Part shown: positions 1-5,630 of the stretch, one piece after another
Numbering within the stretch: position 1 is the stretch's first letter
Layout: each line of letters begins with the position of its first letter
Assembly: GCA_902812455.1 (NCBI GenBank)
Contig: CADDZH010000131.1
Span: forward strand, 1 to 11,122
Source of the DNA: Chloroflexota bacterium
GTDB lineage: Bacteria > Chloroflexota > Ktedonobacteria > Ktedonobacterales > Ktedonobacteraceae
Length of the DNA stretch: 11,122 bases
Direction: 5' to 3'
Translations under genes and position numbers: made by a program
The notes under the pieces: model-generated
What the model saw: only the letters and a program-made list of their open reading frames with translations
Database searches by the model: none
What the model was told of the DNA's origin: nothing

Positions 1-8
1 GGTATTAC

Positions 9-30
9 TAAGTTAACATAGGTATACTTA
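9..30. promoter_or_regulatory. Imperfect palindrome with -10-like box upstream of the toxin-antitoxin pair
   Basis: A 22-bp imperfect palindrome (16 of 22 positions symmetric) has outer arms TAAGT at 9-13 and ACTTA at 26-30. A TATACT hexamer at 23-28 lies inside it and could be the -10 box for the downstream gene. AbrB-type antitoxins usually autorepress by binding such AT-rich palindromes, so this is a reasonable operator candidate. The region further upstream lies outside the window, so the -35 cannot be assigned with certainty. Confidence 0.4.
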
Positions 31-64
31 AAATAAGAGTAATCTATCTAAAAGGAGTATTACC

Positions 65-322
65 ATGCAAGAATTTGAGACTACAGTTACAGAAAAAGGA
101 CAGGTAACTATTCCTCAAGAGATCCGCCGCATGATGGGCTTACGTCCACATGATAAAGTCGCCTTTGAAGTAGAGGGTGACGTTGTCAGAATCAGGCGCG
201 CATCCTCAAAGCTCCTGCAAGGGTATGGAGCGGTAACACCCAGGAAAAGGCCGGAGGATTTCAAGGAACTACGGGAAAACTTTGAAAAAGGAGTAGCCGA
301 GGACGTAGACTCCGAGGCTTAA
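65..322 (+). CDS. AbrB/MazE/SpoVT-fold antitoxin of a PIN-toxin pair
   Basis: This encodes an 85-residue protein. Residues about 5-50 form a SpoVT-AbrB swapped-hairpin DNA-binding domain: the segment TVTEKGQVTIPQEIRR, then MGLRPHDKVAFEVEGD, is the signature of this family. The remaining ~35 residues are charged (PRKRPEDFKELRENFEKG) and resemble the flexible tail by which such antitoxins wrap and inhibit their toxin. The ATG at 65 is preceded by AAAGGAG at 51-57, a good ribosome site at normal spacing. The gene ends 9 bp before the PIN-domain gene, so the two are probably cotranscribed and coupled. By analogy with characterised pairs it should dimerise, neutralise the toxin and repress its own promoter at the palindrome just upstream. 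The family is clear. The exact subfamily name (VapB or MazE-like) cannot be settled from sequence alone. Confidence 0.88.
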   Translation: MQEFETTVTEKGQVTIPQEIRRMMGLRPHDKVAFEVEGDVVRIRRASSKLLQGYGAVTPRKRPEDFKELRENFEKGVAEDVDSEA

Positions 323-331
323 GCAGCAACA

Positions 332-742
332 ATGGAGATGCGCTTTTTAGATACCAACATTTTATTGCGTTACTTTACAGGGGATGATCAGCAGAAAGCC
401 CAACGGGCATTGGATCTTTTATTAAGGGTGGAGCGAGGTGAGGAAAAAATAATAACCTCCTCGCTCGTTATTTTTGAAACAATTTTCACCTTACAGCGCT
501 TTTACCAGGTGCCACGCCAGCGTATAAAAGAACTCATCCTGCCTATTATCTCCCTGCGAGGACTGTACCTGCCAGGAAAAAGTGTTTACTACCGAGCCTT
601 CGACCTCTATGTCACTAAGAATATTTCTTTTGCCGATGCTTACAATGCTGCCTATATGCAGGCCGATCAAGTATTCAGCATCTATAGCTGGGATACAGAC
701 TTCGATAAAATTGAAGGCATTGTACGCCTAGAACCCGAATAG
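332..742 (+). CDS. PIN-domain ribonuclease toxin (VapC-type)
   Basis: This is a 136-residue protein, the normal length for a single PIN domain. The conserved acidic positions are visible: D7 in the opening FLDTNILLRYF motif, E49 in SLVIFET, D102 in SFADAYNA, and D121/D123 in the C-terminal SWDTDFDKI. These residues coordinate Mg2+ in PIN nucleases, which in VapC toxins cut tRNA or rRNA and stop translation; the target here is unknown. The start is uncertain: ATG at 332 and ATG at 338 are both in frame, and neither has a strong ribosome site, which fits translational coupling to the antitoxin ending at 322. All expected catalytic acids are present, so the toxin looks intact. It could act as a stress module or simply as an addictive element. 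No terminator is apparent after it. Confidence 0.88.
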   Translation: MEMRFLDTNILLRYFTGDDQQKAQRALDLLLRVERGEEKIITSSLVIFETIFTLQRFYQVPRQRIKELILPIISLRGLYLPGKSVYYRAFDLYVTKNISFADAYNAAYMQADQVFSIYSWDTDFDKIEGIVRLEPE

Positions 743-773
743 GGATACCGGGAATGATGGTGAAGAAGTGGTA

Positions 774-846
774 GGAGGGGAAGCGCGTGGGCGCGAGGAC
801 AAGCACAAGGCCCCCTCCCATCCGCGCCTGCACCCACAGCTTCGAT
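774..846. repeat. Hairpin-forming intergenic repeat with CACAAGG core, copy 1
   Basis: Outer arms GGAGGGG (774-780) and CCCCTCC (812-818) are complementary. An alternative pairing is GCGCG (783-787) with CGCGC (823-827). The core ACAAGCACAAGGCCCC and the exit sequence CACCCACAGCTTCGAT recur at 3752-3801. Compared with that copy, the arms have changed at paired positions, so base pairing appears to be conserved. It is probably a REP- or MITE-like element. Confidence 0.65.
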
Positions 847-848
847 AC

Positions 849-870
849 ATCGAGCTTCTACAAGTCCCTA
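849..870. repeat. 22-bp direct repeat, copy 1
   Basis: This segment (ATCGAGCTTC ... AAGTCCCTA) is repeated with no mismatch at 3939-3960. It is a separate module of the mosaic, because its neighbours differ between the two places. Confidence 0.7.
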
Positions 871-1000
871 CAGGCGATGGGATTGGTTCCCCGTTCCCGA
901 ACTGGTTGGTAAACATCATCATTGGCGGTGGGCGCGATAATGAAGTTTGACAAATTCATTGGGGTATTGTGAGGGCGCGATACATCGGGCCCCTACGACC

Positions 1001-1061
1001 GATCAATCGGGTTCCACGATAAATCGGGAACCTACGGGTATCCCCGAATGATTTTGTTCAT
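1001..1061. repeat. 61-bp repeat with GGTTCC hairpin, copy 1
   Basis: This 61-bp block is repeated at 3871-3931 with about 6 substitutions and no gaps. It contains a perfect 6-bp stem, GGTTCC (1010-1015) and GGAACC (1027-1032), around an 11-nt loop. A second small palindrome, CCGAT-CA-ATCGG, overlaps its left edge at 999-1010. Confidence 0.75.
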
Positions 1062-1068
1062 GGCCAAC

Positions 1069-1106
1069 ATCGGGTTCCGCGATAAATCGGGAACCTACGG
1101 CTATTC
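1069..1106. repeat. Partial copy of the GGTTCC hairpin repeat
   Basis: This is a shorter copy of the preceding repeat, 63 bp downstream. GGTTCC at 1073-1078 and GGAACC at 1090-1095 again enclose an 11-nt loop, followed by CTACGGCTAT. The stem and loop length are retained while the outer flanks have diverged. Confidence 0.65.
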
Positions 1107-1216
1107 CCACATTATTTTATTACCCCTCATTATCGTGCCCATGCTTACATTCATGGCGCCCACCCGCACATCATCGACGGGAATAATTTCCCCCAGGCTC
1201 ATGTTGTAACTAGTGA

Positions 1217-1243
1217 CTAGCAATCGCGGGTGGAGAGTGCTAG
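1217..1243. promoter_or_regulatory. CIRCE-like HrcA operator 1
   Basis: CTAGCAATC, exactly nine bases, then GAGTGCTAG. The consensus CIRCE element is TTAGCACTC-N9-GAGTGCTAA, the binding site of the heat-shock repressor HrcA. The right half-site matches except for its last base; the left departs at its first base and at the C of CACTC. The last three bases overlap the -35 hexamer of the promoter, so repressor bound here would block polymerase. Confidence 0.82.
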
Positions 1244-1269
1244 ACATGCCGGTATTTCCATGCTATAAT
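1241..1269 (+). promoter_or_regulatory. Sigma-A type promoter of the clpE-like gene
   Basis: The -35 hexamer is TAGACA (1241-1246, one change from TTGACA), followed by a 17-bp spacer and a perfect TATAAT (1264-1269). Transcription should begin near 1276, inside the second CIRCE-like element, giving a leader of about 68 nt before the ATG at 1345. The promoter is bracketed by the two operators. Confidence 0.85.
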
Positions 1270-1296
1270 CTAGCAATCTCACATGTTGATTGCTAA
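1270..1296. promoter_or_regulatory. CIRCE-like HrcA operator 2
   Basis: CTAGCAATC, exactly nine bases, then GATTGCTAA, directly abutting the -10 box. The 9-9-9 architecture matches CIRCE and repeats the neighbouring element 53 bp away, about five helical turns, on the same face of the DNA. Both half-sites carry the CAATC variant instead of CACTC. The predicted transcription start lies inside it. Confidence 0.78.
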
Positions 1297-1300
1297 AACG

Positions 1301-1318
1301 GGCGCAAGCAGTTGCGCC
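1301..1318 (+). promoter_or_regulatory. Stem-loop in the 5' leader of the clpE-like mRNA
   Basis: GGCGCAA (1301-1307), a 4-nt loop, and TTGCGCC (1312-1318) form a perfect 7-bp stem. It ends 9 nt before the ribosome site TGAGGAG (1328-1334). No poly-U follows, so it is not a terminator. It could stabilise the mRNA or influence initiation with temperature; that role is inference. Confidence 0.55.
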
Positions 1319-1344
1319 TAGCTAGAGTGAGGAGTTAAAACCTA

Positions 1345-3594
1345 ATGAAGTGTGAACGTTGTCAAAAGAATCCCGCCCGCGTGCGTATTGACCAGATCGT
1401 CAATGGTCGCCGTGAGCAACATTACCTCTGCCAGCAATGCGTCGAAGAGCTTATGAGCGAGGCAATGGAGCAGATGGGTGGTATGATGGATGGTCAGGGG
1501 ACGCCTGAAGGCATGCCTTTCGGTTTTGTTCCTCCTGGTATGATGAACAACTTCGCCTCTGCTGCTAACGGCACCAATACAGCAACTGCCGAGCAGCGAG
1601 CTAAACATAGTAAAACCCCTACACTGGATCAGTATGGGCGCGATCTGACGGCTGAAGCCGCCGAAGGAAAACTTGATCCCGCGGCTGGACGAGAGCGCGA
1701 GCTGCGCCGTGTCATCACCGTACTGGGTCGTCGGCAGAAGAACAATCCGGTGCTGATTGGTGAACCGGGCGTTGGTAAAACAGCAATCGTCGAGGAACTG
1801 GCCCGCCGTATTCATGAGGGCGCTGTACCGGCAGGATTGCGTGGCAAGCGCATCGTTGCCCTCAATATTGGTGGTATGGTTGCCGGCGCGATGTTCCGTG
1901 GGCAATTTGAGCAGCGCATCAAGTCCATTCTTGAGGAACTGCGACAGGCCAAAGATGTGATTGTCTTTATCGATGAATTACATACGGTCGTTGGAGCAGG
2001 CGCTGCTGAAGGCGCTGTTGGAGCCAGCGACATGCTTAAGCCAGCCCTGGCCCGTGGCGAAATTCATTGTATCGGTGCCACAACACTCGATGAATATCGC
2101 AAATACATCGAGAAGGATGCTGCCTTAGAGCGCCGCTTCCAGCCGGTGTTCGTTGATGAGCCTTCTGTAGAAGAGGCTATCGAGATGCTGCACATCGTGC
2201 GTCCTAACTATGAGGCGCACCATGGCGTGAGCATTACCGATGAGGCGGTTGAAGCAGCCGTGAAGCTGTCTGATCGCTATATCAACGATCGCTTCTTGCC
2301 TGACAAAGCCATCGATGTCATGGATGAAGCTGCCTCTGCCCTGCACCTCGATGCGACCGAGCAGGGCATTGTCAGCCCGACATTGATTGCGGATCTGGAA
2401 GCAGAACTGGCGGATATCCAGGCGAAGAAGGAAGCCGCAGCCACTGCTGAGGACTACGAGCGCGCAGCCCTGTTGCGCCAGCAAGAACTGTTGACCCAGG
2501 GGAAGCTGGATAAAGCTCGTGCTGATGCCAAAAACGGGGTCACGTTAATAGTCTCGCCTGAACATATTGCCCAGGTAGTCGAGAACTGGACGGGTGTTCC
2601 TGTGAGCCAGATGGTGGAGAGCGAGCGCCAGAACCTGCGCAACCTGGAAGAAGAGCTGCGCAAGCGTGTTATCGGCCAGGACGAGGCTATTAGCGCTGTT
2701 GCTCGCGCTATTCGCCGTTCGCGCGCTGGCTTGAAAGACCCCAAGCGGCCAATCGGTTCATTCCTGTTCCTTGGCCCAACTGGCGTTGGGAAGACAGAGC
2801 TGGCCAGGGCACTGGCGGCTGTACTTTTTGGCGGTGAGGATAACATGATCCGCCTGGATATGTCCGAGTACATGGAGCCGCATACGGTTGCTCGCCTGTT
2901 CGGTAGCCCTCCTGGTTATGTCGGCTATGACGAAGGTGGTCAGCTTACCGAGCAAGTGCGCCGCCGCCCATACAGCGTAATCCTGCTGGACGAGGTCGAG
3001 AAGGCCCACCCAGAAGTCTTCAACGCCTTACTGCAAATCATGGACGACGGTCGTTTGACCGATGGCCAGGGCCGCACGGTAGACTTCAAGAATACTGTGG
3101 TGATTATGACCAGTAATGCCGGAAGCGCTGATCTGAAGCGCGCCACCCGCATCGGCTTCTCTCAGAGAAAGAACGAAGAGGATGAGCGCGATGAGCAGCA
3201 CGAGGCTATGCGCTCGAAGGCTATGGAAGGTCTGAAGCGCATGTTCCGGCCTGAGTTCATCAACCGTATCGACCAGGTTGTTGTCTTCCATTCGCTGGGC
3301 AAGGCAGAACTCTACCGCATCGTCGATCTGCTGCTCGAGCAGGTTCGCAACCGCTTGCGCGATCAGGGTATCGAGTTGGTTGTCAGCGATGAGGCACGAG
3401 ACTTCCTGCTGCGCGAAGGCTACGACGAAGAGTATGGTGCGCGTCCATTGCGCCGTGCCATTCAGACCTACGTCGATGATGCGCTGGCCGATGCGTTGCT
3501 GGCCGGTATCATAGCTCCTGGCCAGACCGCCTATGTCAACGCCGTTGATGGACATATCGTGATCGAACCGGAAGTTGTCAAGCAGGCTGCATAA
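1345..3594 (+). CDS. clpE: ClpE-like AAA+ unfoldase (ATP-dependent Clp protease ATP-binding subunit)
   Basis: A 749-residue Hsp100 protein. It begins with a zinc finger, C3-x2-C6 and C29-x2-C32, in place of the usual Clp N domain; a Met/Gly-rich linker follows. The first AAA+ module has Walker A GEPGVGKT (139-146), Walker B with D210/E211, and an AMFRG pore loop (182-186) whose aromatic residue is F rather than Y. A UVR-type coiled segment spans about 350-385. The second AAA+ module has Walker A GPTGVGKT (477-484), pore loop GYVG (524-527), D549/E550 and the sensor-2 motif GARPLRR. IGF at 603-605 fits the ClpP-docking tripeptide, so it probably feeds unfolded substrates to ClpP in the cytosol. 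This layout is that of Bacillus ClpE rather than ClpC or ClpB. ATG at 1345 has TGAGGAG 10 nt upstream. The CIRCE-flanked promoter implies HrcA heat-shock control, and a terminator follows. No clpP or mcsB is nearby. Confidence 0.9.
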   Translation: MKCERCQKNPARVRIDQIVNGRREQHYLCQQCVEELMSEAMEQMGGMMDGQGTPEGMPFGFVPPGMMNNFASAANGTNTATAEQRAKHSKTPTLDQYGRDLTAEAAEGKLDPAAGRERELRRVITVLGRRQKNNPVLIGEPGVGKTAIVEELARRIHEGAVPAGLRGKRIVALNIGGMVAGAMFRGQFEQRIKSILEELRQAKDVIVFIDELHTVVGAGAAEGAVGASDMLKPALARGEIHCIGATTLDEYRKYIEKDAALERRFQPVFVDEPSVEEAIEMLHIVRPNYEAHHGVSITDEAVEAAVKLSDRYINDRFLPDKAIDVMDEAASALHLDATEQGIVSPTLIADLEAELADIQAKKEAAATAEDYERAALLRQQELLTQGKLDKARADAKNGVTLIVSPEHIAQVVENWTGVPVSQMVESERQNLRNLEEELRKRVIGQDEAISAVARAIRRSRAGLKDPKRPIGSFLFLGPTGVGKTELARALAAVLFGGEDNMIRLDMSEYMEPHTVARLFGSPPGYVGYDEGGQLTEQVRRRPYSVILLDEVEKAHPEVFNALLQIMDDGRLTDGQGRTVDFKNTVVIMTSNAGSADLKRATRIGFSQRKNEEDERDEQHEAMRSKAMEGLKRMFRPEFINRIDQVVVFHSLGKAELYRIVDLLLEQVRNRLRDQGIELVVSDEARDFLLREGYDEEYGARPLRRAIQTYVDDALADALLAGIIAPGQTAYVNAVDGHIVIEPEVVKQAA

Positions 3595-3615
3595 TCAGGC
3601 TTAAGGTTGAGAAAG

Positions 3616-3649
3616 ATGAGGACGAGGGAAAACCCCCGTCCTCATTTTT
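3616..3649 (+). terminator. Rho-independent terminator of the clpE-like gene
   Basis: ATGAGGAC (3616-3623) pairs with GTCCTCAT (3638-3645). The stem continues as GAGGG against CCCCC with one mismatch around an AAAA loop, and T5 follows at 3645-3649. It lies about 20 bp after the stop codon at 3594, so the gene is monocistronic. Confidence 0.9.
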
Positions 3650-3722
3650 ATGATGTTGCGCAATCTGTGGACTAGATCGTACCCATAGGGGCGCGAGCGG
3701 TTTACAGGGGGTAGGTTATTTT

Positions 3723-3801
3723 GGAGGGGAGCGAAGAGCGGGGAGGCGCGGGGACAAGCACAAGGCCCCCGCCCATCTTCGCCTCCACCCACAGCTTCGA
3801 T
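3723..3801. repeat. Hairpin-forming intergenic repeat with CACAAGG core, copy 2
   Basis: The arms GCGAAGA (3731-3737) and TCTTCGC (3776-3782) are perfectly complementary. Outer GGAGG (3723-3727) can pair with CCTCC (3782-3786), and inner GCGGGG with CCCCGC around the CACAAGG core. The exit sequence CACCCACAGCTTCGAT is identical to copy 1. Confidence 0.68.
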
Positions 3802-3870
3802 CATGAATGTTAACAAATTCATCGGGGGTATGATGGATTGCCTTTGGGCCGATCAATCGGCACTGGGCAC

Positions 3871-3931
3871 GATCAATCGGGTTCCACGATTAATCGGGAA
3901 CCTACAGCTATCCGGGCATGATTTTGTTCAT
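3871..3931. repeat. 61-bp repeat with GGTTCC hairpin, copy 2
   Basis: This is a gap-free match to 1001-1061 with about 6 substitutions. GGTTCC (3880-3885) and GGAACC (3897-3902) enclose an 11-nt loop. A stand-alone CCGATCAATCGG palindrome lies just upstream at 3849-3860. Confidence 0.75.
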
Positions 3932-3938
3932 CCTCATA

Positions 3939-3960
3939 ATCGAGCTTCTACAAGTCCCTA
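3939..3960. repeat. 22-bp direct repeat, copy 2
   Basis: This is identical to 849-870. Here it follows the 61-bp repeat directly, whereas at the first site it precedes it by about 130 bp. Confidence 0.7.
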
Positions 3961-4004
3961 ATGAATTTTGACGACCGAAACAGGGAATGAGTGGACCCCC
4001 GAGC

Positions 4005-4032
4005 AGGACAGGCACAAGGCCCTGTCCCTACA
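4005..4032. repeat. Minimal CACAAGG hairpin repeat
   Basis: GGACAGG (4006-4012) and CCTGTCC (4021-4027) form a 7-bp stem around a loop containing CACAAGG, followed by CTACA. The combination of a variable stem, a CACAAGG loop and a CCCTACA tail recalls a hairpin repeat I associate with many Chloroflexota and other genomes; that is recollection, not a search. It lies about 55 bp beyond the 3' end of the minus-strand gene but lacks a U-tract. Confidence 0.6.
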
Positions 4033-4087
4033 GGAATTACCCCATGCGGGTGTCAAAGTTCATCAGGCGACGATCCGCTTCGGTTTC

Positions 4088-5452
4088 CTATACTGGAATG
4101 TGCAAGTTGTTCAGTTGTTTGACATGCTCAATGATCTCCTGCCTTTTTGCTTCATCCTCAATCACCGGGGCTACCAGCTCGTGGAAACGCGCCTCGAGCT
4201 GTTCCCAGCTTAACGGGTTATGTGGATCGCCAAGTGGATAACGTATGCTCGCGCTGAACTCGCGTCCATCATCCATCTGCACTGTAGCCGCCGCGCGCCA
4301 TTCTTCAGGGTAGTAATCATCCAGCTCTGGGGAAGAGTAGCACTCAACCTTCTGCATCGGTTCCCGCACAGCACGATTCTGTACCCATTCGCCTGTAAAA
4401 ACTGTGAGGCCAGCCTTCCCTGTAATCAGGGCTATAGCAGCTCCAAAAGGCATACTGAACTGGGCATCGACAACATTTTTCGGCTGCTGTTTCTGCTCGA
4501 TGGGATCGGCTATTAGCCCGCGTCCTCCTGTTAAAACGCCGCAGGAGATACGGGCAATATGCGCGGGATCGGGGGCATGCTTACGCTTAATCTCGAAGAG
4601 ACAGTCGATAGGACCGTGCATATAGCGGCAGCAGCCATAGGGCTTGATCGAGACATGCATAATGGCAAAATCATCGCCCTCAGGGAGTTGGAGTGCACCA
4701 GCATCGCTGTTTGAGGAGTAGGCCTGCAAGAAACCGTACCGATCTTCCAGGATAGCCGAGGGACCGGTGAAACTGGCTGCGGCTAAACGGGCTGCGGTAA
4801 TACCGGCGTGACAGGCCCAGCCGGGATGCAGTCGCTTTGTCCACGCGCCATCATGCAGGTAGGCCATTGAACCTGCCGCCATGCTTCCCGCAATTCCCAG
4901 AGCCATGGTGATCTGCTCGGGTGATAGCCCCAGGAGGCGAGCGCTCGCCGCTGCCGCCCCAAAAGCGCCGCATACGGCTGTGGGATGAAAGCCGCGTTCA
5001 TAAGCCGAGGCAGGGTTGAGCGCTGCCCCCACACGCAACGTGACCTCGTATCCAGCCACAACGGCTGCATAAAAATCTGCGCTACGTGAGCCAAGCTCTT
5101 CTGCCAGCGCCAGCGCCGCCGGAAAAACGACTACCCCTGGATGCAGCGACGAACGGTTCTCTACATCGTCCATCTCCAATCCGTGAGCAGCTATGCCATT
5201 GACCAGCGCGGCCCACGATGCTTCCGCCCGGACACCGCGCCCAAATACAGTAGCGCCCTTCGCGCTTACTCCACCCATCGCTTCAAGCATCTCGTAGGCG
5301 CTCAAGCTGGATGGCAGTCTCGACCCCCCCAGCGTCACAGCCAGGTGATCAAGCAGCAGGTAGCGCACCCGTTCTCGCACTACTGCTGGCAAATCCTCTC
5401 CACATAACGTTGCGCAAAAACGTGCAAAATCAGCAGTACTCGCTCTTTTCAT
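4088..5452 (-). CDS. MmgE/PrpD family protein (2-methylcitrate dehydratase-like)
   Basis: A 454-residue protein, a normal length for this family. Numbered from the ATG at 5452, motifs are NGIAAHGLEMDD (85-96), SLHPG (102-106), RGFHPTAV (153-160), KRLHPGWACHAG (206-217) and KPYGCCRYMHGPID (270-283). D95/D96, H104, H156, K206 and H279 resemble the pocket residues of PrpD and mammalian cis-aconitate decarboxylase, so an active enzyme is likely. The family includes 2-methylcitrate dehydratase, cis-aconitate decarboxylase and iminodisuccinate epimerase; the substrate here cannot be named. No prpB, prpC or other methylcitrate-cycle gene is adjacent, which argues against a simple prp operon. The ATG at 5452 was preferred because AAAGGA lies 9 nt upstream; an in-frame GTG at 5473 would add seven residues. 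It is transcribed alone from a good promoter at 5520-5548. Confidence 0.88.
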   Translation of the reverse strand: MKRASTADFARFCATLCGEDLPAVVRERVRYLLLDHLAVTLGGSRLPSSLSAYEMLEAMGGVSAKGATVFGRGVRAEASWAALVNGIAAHGLEMDDVENRSSLHPGVVVFPAALALAEELGSRSADFYAAVVAGYEVTLRVGAALNPASAYERGFHPTAVCGAFGAAAASARLLGLSPEQITMALGIAGSMAAGSMAYLHDGAWTKRLHPGWACHAGITAARLAAASFTGPSAILEDRYGFLQAYSSNSDAGALQLPEGDDFAIMHVSIKPYGCCRYMHGPIDCLFEIKRKHAPDPAHIARISCGVLTGGRGLIADPIEQKQQPKNVVDAQFSMPFGAAIALITGKAGLTVFTGEWVQNRAVREPMQKVECYSSPELDDYYPEEWRAAATVQMDDGREFSASIRYPLGDPHNPLSWEQLEARFHELVAPVIEDEAKRQEIIEHVKQLNNLHIPV

Positions 5453-5492
5453 CAGCGGCATTCCTTTGTTCACTAGAATTATTCCAAAAATC

Positions 5493-5522
5493 TTGCGTTT
5501 TCACCTCTTGCTGAAGTATAGT
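5493..5522 (+). promoter_or_regulatory. Possible divergent promoter for the sensor kinase run
   Basis: TTGCGT (5493-5498), an 18-bp spacer and TATAGT (5517-5522) read on the plus strand. The -35 matches consensus poorly. The candidate overlaps the minus-strand promoter, so the two would compete for polymerase. It would give a leader of about 100 nt before the GTG at 5631. Confidence 0.3.
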
Positions 5523-5548
5523 ATATCCCCTGCTCTTGCACTCATCAA
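5520..5548 (-). promoter_or_regulatory. Sigma-A type promoter for the MmgE/PrpD gene
   Basis: On the minus strand, TTGATG (5548-5543), a 17-bp spacer, then TATACT (5525-5520). A second TATACT overlaps at 5520-5515. Transcription would begin near 5513 and give a leader of about 60 nt before the ATG at 5452. Confidence 0.65.
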
Positions 5549-5630
5549 TTATGCTAAAGAAAATTGGCCGCTAACTCTGGTCTCTCAGGCGCAGTAGTTT
5601 TGGCTTTTCATTGGCTTTCATGGAGGTCTG

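Larger units (their letters stand above)
743..1200. other. Non-coding repeat-rich spacer
   Basis: No credible gene was found here. Short open frames in both directions run through repeated DNA and have no family resemblance. The stretch is a mosaic of short repeat modules that recur at 3720-4030 and at the end of the window; each is listed separately. From about 1107 to 1200 the sequence is unique within the window, and nothing recognisable was seen in it. Confidence 0.7.
3650..4087. other. Non-coding repeat-rich spacer between convergent genes
   Basis: No credible gene was found here. The stretch separates the 3' end of the clpE-like gene from the 3' end of the minus-strand MmgE/PrpD gene, and it is built from the same modules as 774-1106, in the order hairpin repeat, 61-bp repeat, 22-bp repeat, CACAAGG hairpin. 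The order differs from that in the first spacer, where the 22-bp module precedes the 61-bp module. Confidence 0.7.

Noticed and set aside
728..950. Short open frames on both strands in the first spacer
   Set aside because: They lie in repeat DNA whose bases recur in other frames elsewhere in the window; no coding signal.
1001..1106. CRISPR array
   Set aside because: Only two hairpin units 63 bp apart, with partly similar spacers and a third copy 2.8 kb away. No regular repeat-spacer pattern and no cas gene.
1342..1905. 187-residue minus-strand open frame opposite the clpE-like gene
   Set aside because: It is the antisense shadow of the strongly conserved zinc finger and first AAA+ module; no family resemblance.
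5473..5473. GTG at 5473 as start of the MmgE/PrpD gene
   Set aside because: The AAAGGA that would serve as ribosome site lies downstream of it, inside the frame, and is well placed for the ATG at 5452. Kept only as an alternative.
5536..5555. TTGCAC and TATGCT as the kinase promoter
   Set aside because: The hexamers are only 8 bp apart, too close for a sigma-A promoter.
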